From Curvularia sp. ZM96 (Eukaryota > Ascomycota > Dothideomycetes > Pleosporales > Pleosporaceae): a DNA stretch of 64,000 nt. Where the stretch lies: NCBI GenBank assembly GCA_022457065.1, contig JAJGBQ010000005.1:2046001-2110000 (forward strand), read 5' to 3'. A model generated the notes under the pieces. That model was not told the DNA's origin. It was given only the letters and a program-made list of their open reading frames with translations, and ran no database searches. A program made the translations under genes and the position numbers. Positions 11,078 through 24,193 of the stretch are shown in pieces (position 1 is the stretch's first letter; every line of letters starts with the position of its first letter).

Positions 11078-14000
11078 ATGTGTAAGTTAACTTTCTCCCC
11101 CGCCCACACCCCCTGTGAGCGTAGTTGTTCCCAACCCGTGCCAGCGTACCGTGAAACGCACTCCCCACACGGCTCGACCTTGGACTATGCCGACCTTCTG
11201 CTGTGCCATGCTAGGACACAGGCAGTCGTCGAGACGCCTCTACTGTCCTGCAATGAGTTTGTGCTGACCCAGACTGTGTGTTGAATTACAGCAGCGTTCC
11301 CTCTCTTGCACGCTCGACCAGCTGCTGGGAATGTGTCGCACCATATAGAGCGTCACCCCTCGTCGGCCTCGCGTGAGCCCAGCCAGACGCGTGGACGGGC
11401 ACTGACAGCCTCGTCGCGAACAATTACGTCTCGGTCGCAGACGCCCGCCGTAAGAGGCGCAAGTAGCAGTTCGAGCCCCGACCGCACCCTGGCCACGCTT
11501 GAACGAAAGCCGTCGGGCTCTTACGCCCACAATCGCAACACTTCGATCGTGCACGGGATACAGCACTCGAGGAACACCAGCTTCGTAAACTCGCCGGCCA
11601 CAAGCCCCCTAAGCCCCCAAATCATCGCCGCCGCCGGTGCCACCCTCGATGGAGCCGTCATGTCGCAAGATTCCATAGCCGAAGCCTTTGCTGCCAACGG
11701 CATGCAGCCGGGCTCAGGCTCTGGAAATCCATATGGCAGTCCTCCGCCTCAGTCAGTCCCGGCCGACGCTTATGCTCCCCTGCGCAAGCCAGAACGGGCG
11801 CCCAGTTCGAGATCCTCGCGCAAAGGCCATAGCCACCATCGCTCGCAGTCACGGCACCCGCAACACTCTCACGAACTCAAGACAGTCGGCGAATATGCCT
11901 TGCACCACCTCTTCAACTCCTTCATTAGCCAGGCCGAACACAAAATCAACCAGTGCATAACAGAGAGAGGGCAGCCTGAGGCCAAAGTAGAGGGTGTTTG
12001 TGGACCGGGTGTAGACCCCACCTTCGACCAGCTCATCGCGGCCCTGGGCCACATTGCCCGCCAGAAGCCCAAGCCCCTTATAGATACCATAATGCTATGG
12101 CGGAAAGCAAAGAGCGAGGAAGCATCCAAGCAACGCACACAGTTACTCAATGTAAGCCCTGTGGTTTTCCTTTTGAAAGATAGTGAAAGAAGAGGACATT
12201 ACTGATAAATCAAAGGCACGGCAAGCCAGTCCAGTCACCCATCCTCACCCTTCCCTATCTCGGCGAAACACAGAGTCGACACAGAGTCCAGACAACCAGT
12301 CCACAACCTCTGTGGCATCGACCGCCGAGCATATCCTTGCACTGCAGCACACCGTTACGCAGGCTGAGCAGCGCTCCACTGTCTCGACCTATATCCTATG
12401 TCGCGTCTTGATCGAAATCATGACACAAACCGACATCCAAAACCTCACATTTGAAATGGCCGATCGTCTTTTGGGTCTGTTCTACGGTCAACTCAGCACT
12501 GTCGACCCTGACCTCGTGGAGATATCGTCTCTCAATCTTGCCAATTGGACTATTTATAGCCAACTGCTTGGTGTGTTGAGTGGGCTTATCTTCGAGCAGG
12601 TGCAAGAGAAATTTATTGCCGACTTGAAAATGGTGGACAGCCAATTGGCTGCAAAGAACCAGTACAACAGGGACCATGAGGCCAAAGGAGCCTTGCTGAT
12701 CCGCGCGCTAAGACACATGAGAGTCGATTCCTACCCCGACGATGTGTGGGACCGGACATGCGACTTTATGCTTTCCATGGCAAAGCTCTTCACCAGTGCC
12801 CATGGCCAGCCTGTCAAGTATGCTTACTGTCAAGTCTTGAGGGAACTGTTGCTCCGCATTGCTTCTAAAGCCACCGTGGAGCTCAATACGCCCAAGTGGA
12901 AATCCGTGATTGAGTTGATGAAACAGCGCGCTGCTATATTACTCGGCAAACCTAAGCATTGGCATGAAGCGTTTCCACTCATGGCTGCCATCCTGTGTGC
13001 TTCTCCCATAGACATCTTTCTTGGACAATGGCTCGCGTTGGCGCTGTCGACTCAGCCCAGACTCAAGGAACGTACTACCAGACCAATCGCTCTCCGTGGC
13101 ATCTGTCGACTCGTGTGGACCTATGTATACCGGAGAGGTACCGAGGCTCCCAACGTTGCTGTACGTCGATTAGAAGAGATCATACGCATGGTTTTTCAGC
13201 CTGGTAGAAGATCATATCTTTCCACGGAGCCTGTCATAGCGGAACCTCTGATACAGCTCGCACGCATCATTGGTTACAGGTATCAGGACCTTTGCTTCAA
13301 GACTATCGTGTTTCCTCTTCTCAACTCGGACATGTTCACGTCGGGCCGGGAACTGCGCGTCGAAAATCTTGAACCCGAGCGTATGGTCATCGGAATTCGC
13401 TCATTCCTTGCCATCATGGCCGACCTAGAGAACACCGAGCAGCCTCCATTTCCACTCACCTTTGATTATGATCCCAATGCTCTGTCCAACGAGCTCCCTG
13501 CACCTTCCAGTAGTGCGCGGTCCCCGCAACATCTCCCCATAAAGTCTAGCCTGCTCAAGGAAGAGCGACTTTCGCGTCCCGTAGACTTTAGCGGGTTTAC
13601 CGAGGTAGCGAAAGAGCACTACGTTCGTTTCTGCAAGATTCTGGGAGAGATTACCATCATTTGTGACAACGCATTTGGTGGGCAGGCGGTTCTGGACGAA
13701 AAGTTCTCTGTTCAAACACCAAAAACGCCCATGGCAGAGGCTTTTAGCTTCGGACGTCGTGAGGACCTTCTCACCAACACAGATCCTCGCCAAGGATTTT
13801 ATGATCTGCTGCATGTCGCAGTCCAAGCTCTACCGCGCTGCTTGTCTCCGCACATCCCATTCAACTCTCTCGTCAATCTATTGTGCACCGGGACAGCTCA
13901 CGTCCAAGGAAGCATTGCGGTGTCCTCGGCTCAGTCACTCAAGTCTATAGCACGACAATCTCATGCCCAGCAAGTCACAATTGGCTTTGCGCGGTTCATT

Positions 14001-17000
14001 TTCAATTTTGACGACCGGTATGCTACAATGTCCGACGGCGGGATGCTCGGACCTGGGCACATTGAGAACACATTGAAGCTCTATGTCGAGTTACTCCAGA
14101 TATGGATCGAAGAAATCAAGCGGAAGACACGCAAAGCAGCACTAGACACCCCAGATGATGGCTCTGGCAACCGTGCGGCCCAGCTTGACCTCTCATCTGT
14201 GTGGGCTCACGTGGATGAAGTTGAGTCTCATGGTGTCTTCTTCCTGTGCTCACCTTCCCGCCGTGTGCGCTCTTACGCAGTTACTGTACTTCGTCTCATT
14301 ACCGAATTCGATACAGCTCTTGGAGGCTCAAACACCAGAGTCATTCGCGTCATGGAGGGCAGTCCGCAAAGAGTCCTGGATATCAGTGACGAGACCTTGT
14401 CTTTAGCTGAACGCAGTCGTCTACAACGCGGCATGCGCAAGAGCAACGTACAAAGCACACTCGTTGAGCTCTGTAGCAGCGACATACCCTACGAGTCCAC
14501 TTTGTGGTTCAAGATTTTTCCAAATCTGGTTCGCATCAGTTTTGAAATCTGCCCCTTTGCTGTAACCCTTACTCGTGACATCGTTTGCGCAAGACTGGCG
14601 CAAATGTACCGGACCCTATCCTCTCTTGCTGAAGGTCAGCGGTCAACCCCATACTCGCCACATGAACCTGCCACCAGCAAAGTCACCGGTCGCCTTGCTT
14701 CTACGGCGCCGGAGATTGTGGTCGAACAATGGAAGCTCTACCTCATTTTTGCATTCACGACTTTGACCAGCTTGGGCCCAACGGCCGCTTCAGCCACGCA
14801 GGGACATCATTCGAGGAAAAGCTCAAAGTCTTCTCAGACGGGCGCGGTCAAGCCGCACACAGCTACAGAGCTGTTTTCCAAGGTCCTGCCGTTTCTGTCT
14901 GTCGAAAACAGTGCGATACGGGATGCTGCTGTCATTGGCCTTGGGTCTGTCAATGTTAATCTTTATCGCACGCTACTAGAATCGCTTCAAGGAATTGTAG
15001 CTGCTTGCTCAGAAGAGGCCAAGATGCGCATGGGCAACCACAACAGAACCATCAGTAGTCCACGACCCATGAACTACCGAACGGACCACCTCCGAACCGA
15101 AATTACGCATGTATACAAGCTGACGGCGCAGCACTTTCTGAAATCTCCAGAAGCCCACAATGATGAGTGGATCATTAACAACCTGATGAACTACACAAAA
15201 GATCTCAGGATCTTTCTTAGCGATGCAGAAGTCCAGCTCGAAGCACGGTACCAGAAGTTACGCACGCATTACTGCGGCCTGGTGGAAGTTCTTTTCGTGG
15301 GTATCAACAAAACTTCAGACCCTTTGCATTGGATGCCATTCCAAGCTCGCAAAGCCGCCTTTACGTTGATGGAGGACTGGTGCGGCTACTCTGCGAACCA
15401 GCATCAGGTTCGGCAACGTGAGGAACAAATGCGTCGTACCATTCTCGACCGCGAAACGGACACGGTCACTAAGGGAAGTGCCACAGCGGCGCTTGAAATT
15501 GAGAAACGCGATCTTCGAACCGCAGCTTTGAGCGCCATGGCTGCACTGTGTGGTGGTCCTGTCAGTATCACAACGGATAGTAAAGTTTTGCTGCAATTCG
15601 ACGTCATGCGCATTCTCTCTTGGATACAGAGCATATTCGAGACTCCTAGCGACAGGACGCATGCTATTGGTCGCCGAGCGCTTTCTAACCTCATTCTCTA
15701 CAACCGCGAGCACCCTTTCTTATTGGACAAGGCAATCGAGATGTGTTATCTCGCTCCCTCCGGAAAGGCTCTTTACAGCTATTTCGAGGTGGTCACTCAA
15801 GTCCTCACACAACACGAAGAGTACACTCTGCCGTTCTGGAAGGTGCTCAGTGCAGGCTTGTATACCCTAGGTCATGAGAATAGCGAGATACGCATGAAGT
15901 CCGCGCGGTTGCTGCGAACGCTAGAAGCACGAGAGGGAAAGAACTCAAAGTTGCAAGATCTCGACATCAGCATATCAGATAAGACAGTTGCTGTGTACAA
16001 ACTTGCGCAGTTTGAGACGTCACGAAGGCTGGCCAAGCAGCATGCAGAGCTGGCATTCTTGGTGTTTTCCCAATTTTCTTACTACTTCAAGGACCTTCAG
16101 CCCGACCACAAGCGCAACATGGTCGCCGCTATGCTTCCATGGGTACAATCAGTCGAACTTCAAGTCAATCCAGATGGTGGACCAACAGCGAACTCCTATA
16201 TGTTACTTGTCAACCTCTTCGAGATCACGTTTACTTCTGGCAATGTACTACACAATGAAATTCAGGCGCTCTGGCAAGCACTGGCAACTGGGCCCTATGG
16301 CGGCAATGTTCAGTTAATTCTGAACTTCATCATCAACCTGTGCCTGGATAGACGGGAGCAAAATTACGTCGACTACTCCAAGCAGATTGTCGTCCATTTG
16401 TCAAGTACGCCTGCGGGACTGAAAGTGGTTGAGTTTTTGCTACTCCAGATCAACCCTAGGTCTATGGTCAGCGAGAAACGTGAACCCATGCCACCGCCAC
16501 CCGACGCTGTGAACCTTCCCTACCTGGCTGATCTCACCAAGGTCTTACCTAGTAGCAACAAGCAGGTTTGTATCCCTTAATGTCTTTATCTCTATGGTGC
16601 TAATATCAATAGTCGGGTTTCGCTTTGGGCCAGGTTTGTCTGATATTACTGGTAGACCTTATGGTTTCTCCTGTGGAGGTTGCAAAAGAGCATATCCCCC
16701 TGCTTCTGCAAGTGGTTCTGGTCCTCTGGGATCACTACACAGCCGTTGTACAAGATCAGTCTCGCGAGATGCTGGTTCATTTGATCCATGAACTTGTTAT
16801 TTCGAAAATCGAAGACGACACTCCAGGCATTGACAAGAGATCTATCGAGGACTTTGTTGAAGGCATTCGACAGCGCGATAGCAAGGTTGTGTGGAGCTAC
16901 GATGATGAGAACGGCAAAGATGCGACCGATTCAACCACAAAGGTTCCCGAACCTATGGAGTACGTTTCTGGGGAAGTGATGAAGTTCTTCACTTTCGCTT

Positions 17001-19069
17001 ATCCCGGGCTAAGGGAAGCATGGGGAAGGGTGGCATTGAACTGGGCAACCTCTTGTCCTGTTCGACATATCGCTTGTCGATCATTCCAGCTCTTCCGCTG
17101 TATCCTAAGTTCGCTCGATCAGCAGATGCTTTCCGACATGCTCGCAAGGCTTTCGAACACGATATCTGACGAGGAAAGCGACATACAGACCTTTTCGATG
17201 GAAATCCTCACGACACTCAGAACCATCATCGAGGCACTGACACCAGAAGACCTTATTCAATACCCGCAGCTCTTCTGGACGACATGCGCATGCCTGGACA
17301 CGATACACGAGGGCGAATTCATGGAAAGTTTACTTATGCTTGACAGGTTCTTGGACAAGCTTGATCTTGGCAATGAAGATGTCCTCATGACATTAGAGCA
17401 GAGTTGCCCAGACAAGTGGGAGGGAAAGTTCGAGGGTCTCTCCCAGCTCACGTACAAGGGCATTCGATCAAGTCTTTGTCTGGATCGCTCTCTGCGGATT
17501 TTGGAGAGATTGGTAGTACTACCTTCAAGTCGCATTGTCGGTGATGACAGCCGCCTCATGTATACCATCCTCGGAAACTTGCCAAGGTTTCTACGTTCGT
17601 TCGACTCTTCGGTGCAGGATCCAAGCACAAGAGCTACTGCCGAGGTGCTTGCTCAGGTCGCCGAGCAGCACTACCAGTACACCTCCCTGTCAGAGTCCTT
17701 GACTGCCTTCGCAATGGGAAGATACCGTCATGAGAAAGACTTCCTTGCACAAACCATCCTTGCAATACGCTCTTCCTTCTTTCCCGACAATGAATTCGGC
17801 TGCTTGGTCTTCCTCCTGGGTCTGTTGATGAACAAGATCGATTGGATGAAGATCAACACAATGGAGGCCCTGTGTCTCCTGCTTCCAGAAATCGACATGC
17901 GCAAGCCGGAAATGACACTAAAGGGTTCCGATCTCTTCTCGCCGCTCCTACGGCTCCTCCAGAGTGTATACTGTCCCCAGGCATTGAGAGTCCTCGACTT
18001 TGTTATAAATCTTAATATGCCTAGCACTCTCGCGCCGTTCGACAAGCAGCATATTCGTATGAGCATGGCAGGTTCACATTCTTCAAGGGGCTACAAGAAG
18101 CAGTTTGAAAAGACGCAGTCGCTTTATGGTATTCCAGAGGAGAGTGGATGGTCAATTCCAATGCCCGCTCTGCATTCACAGTTGACGAGGGCGAATGTCC
18201 ACGCAGTTTTCTATACTTGCGGTAACTTCGGCGGACTGCATGCGACTCAAACGGAGACGCCCAAGATCGAGTTCCGCCAAGAGGAGTTTCCTTTTAGTCC
18301 ACTATCCGACTACCATCGAACTGCGACCATGACATCTGAAGACACCCGCGGTGATAGTCACATTGGGGAACTAGTCATGAAACTAGACAGCCTTGACGAC
18401 TTCTTCGAGGACGATGACGATGCTGAGACATTGACTGATCTGCCCAACTTCGCGTCCTCAGGGCGTCACGCCAATGGATCATATGCTCATGACATGCGCG
18501 AAAATCTATACGACCAGCAGACGGCACCCATTCTGCACAAATCCCTTACACGCAACGCTTCCGTTACGTCTTTTCAATCAGGCTTCATATCCGACATCAA
18601 ACTCTCACCAGCCAGAGACCCTGGCGTCATGACACCAGGTGCTTTCAGCTCTTTCGCCAGCTCCTCCACTTTGCCACCGACGAGCAATCCTTCGCGACCA
18701 GTCGGTCTCCACGCTCGCTCTGTAACTTCACCATCTGCGCCAAACCAGACCCAGCGTATTTCTCCCTCCCTCTCCTCAACTGTTTTGGACGAACAAGGCG
18801 AGACCTTCTCCGACGACGAATACACCACTGGCCGATCCAACAGTGCCGACAAGGCTGGTGCATTTCACCTCGACAACACAGTCAAGCCCATGGCACAGGA
18901 CGCAAGGAGCCGCTTCAGAAGCGGCATGCGGAGGCTTACTGGAGGGGGCGGTGACAGCAAAGACAGCACCAAGACGAGAGAAGCCATCAAACAGGCCCTG
19001 CAGAAGAGCCCTCAGGTACCCAAGGTACCTGATATTTATCTCGTCAACCCTAAGAGTGCCGACTTGTAA
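11078..19069 (+). CDS. TAO3: Cell morphogenesis protein Tao3/PAG1/Mor2 (Furry family)
   Basis: Modelled as four exons: 11078..11081, 11292..12151, 12216..16565 and 16613..19069, giving 2556 residues. Members are giant HEAT/ARM-like scaffolds of the RAM/MOR pathway that act with the NDR kinase Cbk1/Orb6 in polarised growth, septation and hyphal shape. The first ~200 residues and the last ~400 are Ser/Pro-rich and low-complexity. The long core has the helical repeats of the family, beginning near the segment TVGEYALHHLFNSFISQAE and continuing through exon 4 (for example LTPEDLIQYPQLFWT). Frames stay open across the second and third introns (64 and 47 nt). The start is the weak point: the only in-frame ATG before the first acceptor leaves a 4-nt first coding exon, so an upstream start cannot be excluded. 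It lies divergent from the P450 reductase gene. Confidence 0.93.
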
Positions 19070-21265
19070 GGGCTCTGAAGTGAGAAGATGGAGTATCAAC
19101 TCTCTTTTCTTCATGATAGTAAACTAGCGTGGGAATATGTGCAGATGTACATACGTGGGGAAAAAAAGAAAGGGACGGACGGTAACAGGTGAAGGATACT
19201 ATGACATGTAATGTTTTTGGAGGAATTTGTTTTTATTGATGTACAGGGAGGCAAGGGATACAACTATTGCATGCTGGTATGCATATGTTTTCCTCTTCTC
19301 TCGCTCATGTTGGAAAAGACATTACGTGTACCTTTTTACGTCGCTTTTTGTTTAATTACTTGATAGCTTGCTTGCGAGATACCATGGTTTTGATTTCACA
19401 GGATGCAATGTACAATTTTCGTCTGACACATATTACACTTGAGCTTATTTACTATGATGAAGAAAAGAGAAGGAAAACAGATGCAGAAGCGTTGTGAAGT
19501 AAGCAGGTGAACTTTGCAATACAAACTCGCAAGCTTCTCCTAATTTTCTCACCAAGCTAAACACAACGTACATAAGTATAACGGCTGCCTCCCAGCCCAA
19601 AGCATGCGTCAGAGTTAAGTCACACCCCCCTTTTTTTCGCCTCACCTATTTCACATCCGCCGCCAGCGGCCTACCAACGGTGGGAAAATAGCAGTAGCGC
19701 GAACATAGTCTAGCTTTATTACTAGTAGAAAGGAGACTTTGTACTATTGGTTAGTGGCTCCAACCGGTTGTGCGCGGTTCCGTCCGAGGCTATGATGCGG
19801 CAACGATGGAAGCGAGATTTGTTCAGCTGATCGCTATGAGTGGGCTTAGTCACAGTGGTGATTGTGGGTGTCAGGGACGAGGAGAGTGGATGCACCGCAT
19901 GATTCACATAGGGGAGGGGGTTGAAAGATCGGGGGAGAGCGGCATGTTTGTGGATGCAATAGTGTTTTTGTGCGCGTGAACATGCTGGATTAAGTGGTTG
20001 ATCGCAGTGTGACGTAAAGACAGTTACACGGTGAAACAAAAGCAGTGATTGTTTCGAAGTTTGTATGTGGCGTCTAGGTACTCTGTTTTTCCGAAACCGC
20101 ACATCAGTGCAGCAAATGAGTTGCGAAACCAGCCAGAGAGTTCTATTGGTTTCTTGGACTCATTTATGGCTAATATGAGCAGAAGTCGTAGTGTTAAAGT
20201 TCACACGTCAGAGTCTCACCTTGTCCTTTAGGTTACGCGGTAAACCTACCGCATAACTGGGATTGACAAAAGAATCTTACTTACAGGGTCTGAGCGACAG
20301 GCAAAAGGCAGCGCATAAGCTTCTTATCGCGGGCCTATTTCGGGACGTCGTTGTCGTGGCTTCAGCCAGGGAATATCGTGGCCGTTATTATTCAGGGACC
20401 ATTCTCTCCGACAAAAAAACAAAGCGAAATAGCAAAGACAAAAATGAGGGTGCTTAGATTGGCTTTTGCAGGTCACTCAAGCTAGCGATTAATGTCCGGC
20501 AAACACCGTTGCATCGTCACCCTAGCATATCGTGCATGTCATCAAAACGTCTGTTCATTGCAACAAGGGTCATCCCCATCACCAGTGACCGCATCTGTCA
20601 ATCGAGACTGGACCTCAGTTTATAGCGTCCGGATACGTTTGACCGTTGGCATGCCGTATATCCAGATGCGGTAAGCTAGCGTGTTGGCTTCGGAGGTTAG
20701 CTGAAACTGTGGCGCAGGTAATCAAAAACTGCGAGCACATGCACAGCGTTTAGATCGCCTTGTTGTCCGCTACACACCGCCAAGTAGTGATGGAACAGTG
20801 ACAGGCAGGGCTCAAGGCGAGCATGTTTCCATTGTCATGTGGTGTACCAGCCCTAGGTTGCACTGGACTGATACTGGAATGACACCGCGCCGGGGCGGCT
20901 GAAGCCAAGGTACCCGTTGCCGAAAGTGAATGCTCGTTCCTGCACTGAAACGCGCCCTGGTGCTGACTTAAGTCAGCTCGGAGCCATGTCAAATGGACCA
21001 CAGAATTTGCTGATGTCATGCTAATGCAGTTAGTGTTATTGCAGTTTCTATGGGACATGGATATACATATATGTTGCAGTGAAACATGACCTCCTCGTCC
21101 ATTTGGGCGTTCTTCTTGTTTCTTATATCTACTTAGCATCGTCACCATCTTTTGCGGGCAAAAGAAAACAGACATACCCCAGGAATAACTTGAGCAAAAA
21201 TAATACAAACACATCCCAGGAATACCTCAAGTAAAAGCAACACCAAACATACGTTCAGCGCAAAC
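19070..21265. other. Intergenic region, no gene seen
   Basis: About 2.2 kb downstream of the Tao3-like gene and upstream of the orphan at 21266. It starts with a T- and A-rich 3' UTR-like stretch. Open frames here (up to about 150 codons) have no recognisable composition or motif. No tRNA or repeat was seen. Confidence 0.6.
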
Positions 21266-22159
21266 ATGCCGACAGCAATCGAACACCTGGGCGCAAAGAT
21301 TTACCTCATATACGCGCCTTTGGTACACCGACCATTCTTGACTACTGTCCCTTTCATAGCCAGCGACTTCGCCTCGTGGGGATACCGCGTCGACCAACAT
21401 GCCTCGAATTCTCCATACATTGCTGAAATACGCACGAGGGAGCGGTTAGAGCACGAGAAGCGCAGGGGACGGGAAGCCAGTCAGCGGACAAAGCTGATGG
21501 AGCTATGGGCGCGGGAAATCATTGAAAGGAAAAGAATAGAAAGAGAAGTGAGAAAAGCAAACGTCACAAGACCAGAGCGAGCGGCAAGGTCATACTCGGT
21601 GGTGACAAGTCCATGTGGATATCCCGATGCGCGCATGAAGAGGACAGGGACTTTTGTCCATGATCTCCTCGATGGCATCAACGAAGCTGGTGAGTGTGGC
21701 TGTGAAAAGAGTGTTCCCTTCGAATCCAAGGATGGTGCTAACTGAAGCAAAGATGAAAGAGAAATTCCAGATACCAAGCAGCCAGCTACCGTGTCGCCGG
21801 AAGCATGGCGAATTGGCGAGCATGTCCGCCATCTGTACGCTATTCGCTATGTCCCCAACGCACCCTTGCCTGAGTGGACACATCCAAGCATCACCTACGC
21901 CGACATGATTGTTCTGGAATATCGGCCTAACAAGACTACTGAGCACAATCAATTTCTCCGTGCGCTTGGCCAAGCCATTGGGAAGAACGAAAAGCGAATG
22001 GGCAAGGTGGAGAGCTGCACTGGGACTGGGGCAACAAAAGTGTTTCTATGGATTGATGTTGGAGACGTCGCCACAGAAGGGAACAGGCAAGGAGACGCAG
22101 AAGACTGGGATCCAGTGCCCAAGTACGAAAGAGGAGAAGGGCCACCAGCGTACATTTAG
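21266..22159 (+). CDS. Hypothetical protein, charged helical region
   Basis: Exons 21266..21689 and 21753..22159, joined across a 63-nt intron (GTGAGT..CAAAG, with a GCTAAC-like branch site), give 276 residues. I do not recognise the family. The first ~50 residues are fairly hydrophobic (IEHLGAKIYLIYAPLV). A strongly charged Arg/Glu-rich stretch follows at about 55-100 (RERLEHEKRRGREASQR, REIIERKRIEREVRK) and probably forms a long helix. The C-terminal part is Trp/Pro-containing (APLPEWTHPSITYADMIV) and ends in an acidic, proline-rich tail (WDPVPKYERGEGPPAYI). Support for coding: the frame is preserved over a good intron, and the second exon is uninterrupted to its stop. No signal peptide is clear. 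Function unknown. Confidence 0.65.
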
Positions 22160-22951
22160 GAGGGTGTATTGATATGTAGTTGTGCAGCTTAATAATGCTT
22201 AATACACAGCCCCCATTATCTAAACTCGTGGACGATCGCACTTAAAGTGGACCTTGGATCGGTGGCTTCTCGTACTCTGTAATGGTTAGCCTTAGATCCC
22301 TCGGGCACAATGGCCAAACGCATGTGTTCCGGGGAAATTCTGACTGGCTTCCCCATGGAACGCAGGGCAAAAGGGGCAAGTGGATCAACCAAAAGGGCAC
22401 CGGCCTTGTCAGTGGCAGAGTCGTCGTCATCGCCGTACCCCGTGGGCATAGCAAGGAAGGCTGCCGCATGCGTACAAGTCCGAAGGCCGTCGTGGAGTAC
22501 ATTGCCGGTGAGCAATCATCGTTCGCAACGCTGTCAGTGGCGTCAGCAATCGAGTGAGATTGTGTATAGGCAATGGCTACAAGCTGCAGGCATGAAGCAT
22601 AGTCATCCACACCCTGTTTCATGGCAAGGCCGTGGATGCGCGGTGTTCCCAAAATACGAGCAGGCCAGCCCATAAGCGGCGGCGCCAAGGCAAAGCTGAA
22701 GGATGGCGCCGCTGGGAGGCGCATTGCTGGCCAATGAGAGCGGCCCGCCCCTAGAAGCGCAATTACAGGCGCGTGAATAGCGGCGGGCTCTAAAACTAAA
22801 CGGGGGCTGGCTCTGCCAGCTACTTCCCCGGTGCCTTGCTATACCGTTCGTCTTTCTTTCTTTCCCTCACCTTTCCTGTCTTTTTAACACTCGCTTTTCT
22901 GCCTTTTTGTCTTGAATCATAGTCACTCTCTTACCCACATTTTATCTCAAT
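22160..22951. other. Promoter region of the GH17 gene
   Basis: About 0.8 kb. The distal part holds overlapping short frames without recognisable features. The proximal 170 bases look like the promoter and leader of a strongly expressed fungal gene, with CT-rich tracts (listed separately). Confidence 0.6.
22849..22885 (+). promoter_or_regulatory. CT-rich core-promoter/leader tract
   Basis: A pyrimidine-rich run (repeated TTTC/CTTT units followed by CCCTCACC) lies about 65-100 bases before the GH17 start codon. Such tracts are common just upstream of transcription starts in well-expressed filamentous fungal genes. Its role here is inferred from position and composition. Confidence 0.45.
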
Positions 22952-24193
22952 ATGCGTTTCACAACTGCCCTCGCCATCGCGGCTGCCACCATCGGCGGCG
23001 CCGCTGCCCAAGACGCCCTCGTCCTGGGTTTCAACTCTGGCGCGACCGACGACCAGGGCAAGCCAAAGTCCCAGGCCGACTTCGAGAAGGAGTTCAAGAC
23101 GGCCCAGAACCTCAAGAACGCCCCCGGCAAATTCAACACCATCCGTCTCTACTCCAACGTCCAGGCCGGTACCACTGATACTCCCATTGAAGCTTTCCCC
23201 GCTGCCATTGCCACAAACTCCAAGCTGCTCCTTGGTGTCTGGGCCTCGGGCTCTGACAACATCGACAATGAGCTCAAGGCCCTCAGCGCCGCCGTCGAGG
23301 AGCACGGCACCAAGCTCACCGACCTCATTGTCGGTCTCTCCATTGGTAGCGAGGATCTCTACCGTGTGTCCGAGCCCGGTATCAGGAACAAGTCTGGTGT
23401 TGGCAACAGCGCTGAGATGATTGTCAAGTTCATCAAGGACGCCCGCAAGCGCCTTGCCGACACCCCTCTCAAGGATGTCAAGATCACTCACGTCGACACC
23501 TGGACTGCCTGGGTCAACGAGTCCAACAAGGCCGTTATCGACGAGGTCGATTTCCTTTCCGTCAACGCTTTCCCCTTCTACGAGCAGGAGCACAACAACA
23601 GCATCGGTAACGCCGGCCAGCTTCTGAGCGACGCCGTCTCCGCCACCGAGGGTGTTGCAGGAAGCAAGGATGTCTGGATCACCGAGACCGGCTGGTCATA
23701 CACTGGTCCTGACTTTGGCGCTGCCAAGTCTTCCCTCGACAACCTTGAGACCTACTGGAAGACCGTCGGCTGCGCCCTCTTCGGCAAGAAGAACGTCTTC
23801 TGGTACACTCTCCGTGACGCCAACCCAGAGAACAAGGTCAAGTTCGCCATCACCGAAAACCTGTCCACTACCGCTCGCTTCGACCTCACTTGCGACAAGG
23901 ACGCCAAGCTGCCTGCCGCCTCGGGCAGCGGAAACAACAACAACGGTACTTCCTCCACTGGCGGTTCCAGCAACAACTCCACCTCTGGCGACAGCGGTAA
24001 CGGCACCAGTACTGGTGGCAGCAGCGGAGGCAACAGCGGCAGTGGAAGCAGCACTGGCAGCAGTGGTGGTGCCCAGAGCTCTGCCAGCCCATCCTCGCCA
24101 CCAGAGGCCAACGGCGCACGCTCGGCCTTCATCGTCAACACCATGGCTGTGGGTCTTTCCGCCGTCTTTGCCGCTGCCGCTTGGGCTTTGTAG
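22952..24193 (+). CDS. eglC: GPI-anchored GH17 endo-1,3-beta-glucanase (EglC-like)
   Basis: A single exon encodes 413 residues. A signal peptide covers about residues 1-19 (AAAQ junction). The GH17 TIM barrel spans about 20-320. Both catalytic glutamates are visible: the acid/base E134 in SIGSEDLY and the nucleophile E245 in WITETGW. A Ser/Gly/Asn/Thr-rich linker follows at about 322-385, probably heavily O-glycosylated. The protein ends in a hydrophobic tail (VNTMAVGLSAVFAAAAWAL) after small residues (NGARS), as expected for GPI addition. It should remodel beta-1,3-glucan at the cell wall or plasma membrane. The ATG follows a CT-rich leader. Codon use is strongly biased to C-ending codons, consistent with high expression, and this creates long false frames on the opposite strand. 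Confidence 0.95.
   Translation: MRFTTALAIAAATIGGAAAQDALVLGFNSGATDDQGKPKSQADFEKEFKTAQNLKNAPGKFNTIRLYSNVQAGTTDTPIEAFPAAIATNSKLLLGVWASGSDNIDNELKALSAAVEEHGTKLTDLIVGLSIGSEDLYRVSEPGIRNKSGVGNSAEMIVKFIKDARKRLADTPLKDVKITHVDTWTAWVNESNKAVIDEVDFLSVNAFPFYEQEHNNSIGNAGQLLSDAVSATEGVAGSKDVWITETGWSYTGPDFGAAKSSLDNLETYWKTVGCALFGKKNVFWYTLRDANPENKVKFAITENLSTTARFDLTCDKDAKLPAASGSGNNNNGTSSTGGSSNNSTSGDSGNGTSTGGSSGGNSGSGSSTGSSGGAQSSASPSSPPEANGARSAFIVNTMAVGLSAVFAAAAWAL

Noticed and set aside
20750..21214. 154-codon minus-strand frame
   Set aside because: It is Cys/His/Ser-rich with no pattern, lies just before another gene, and looks like random sequence.
22931..23593. 220-codon minus-strand frame opposite the GH17 gene
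   Set aside because: It is a mirror of strong C-ending codon bias in the GH17 gene; its Gly/Val/Asp-rich product has no independent signal.
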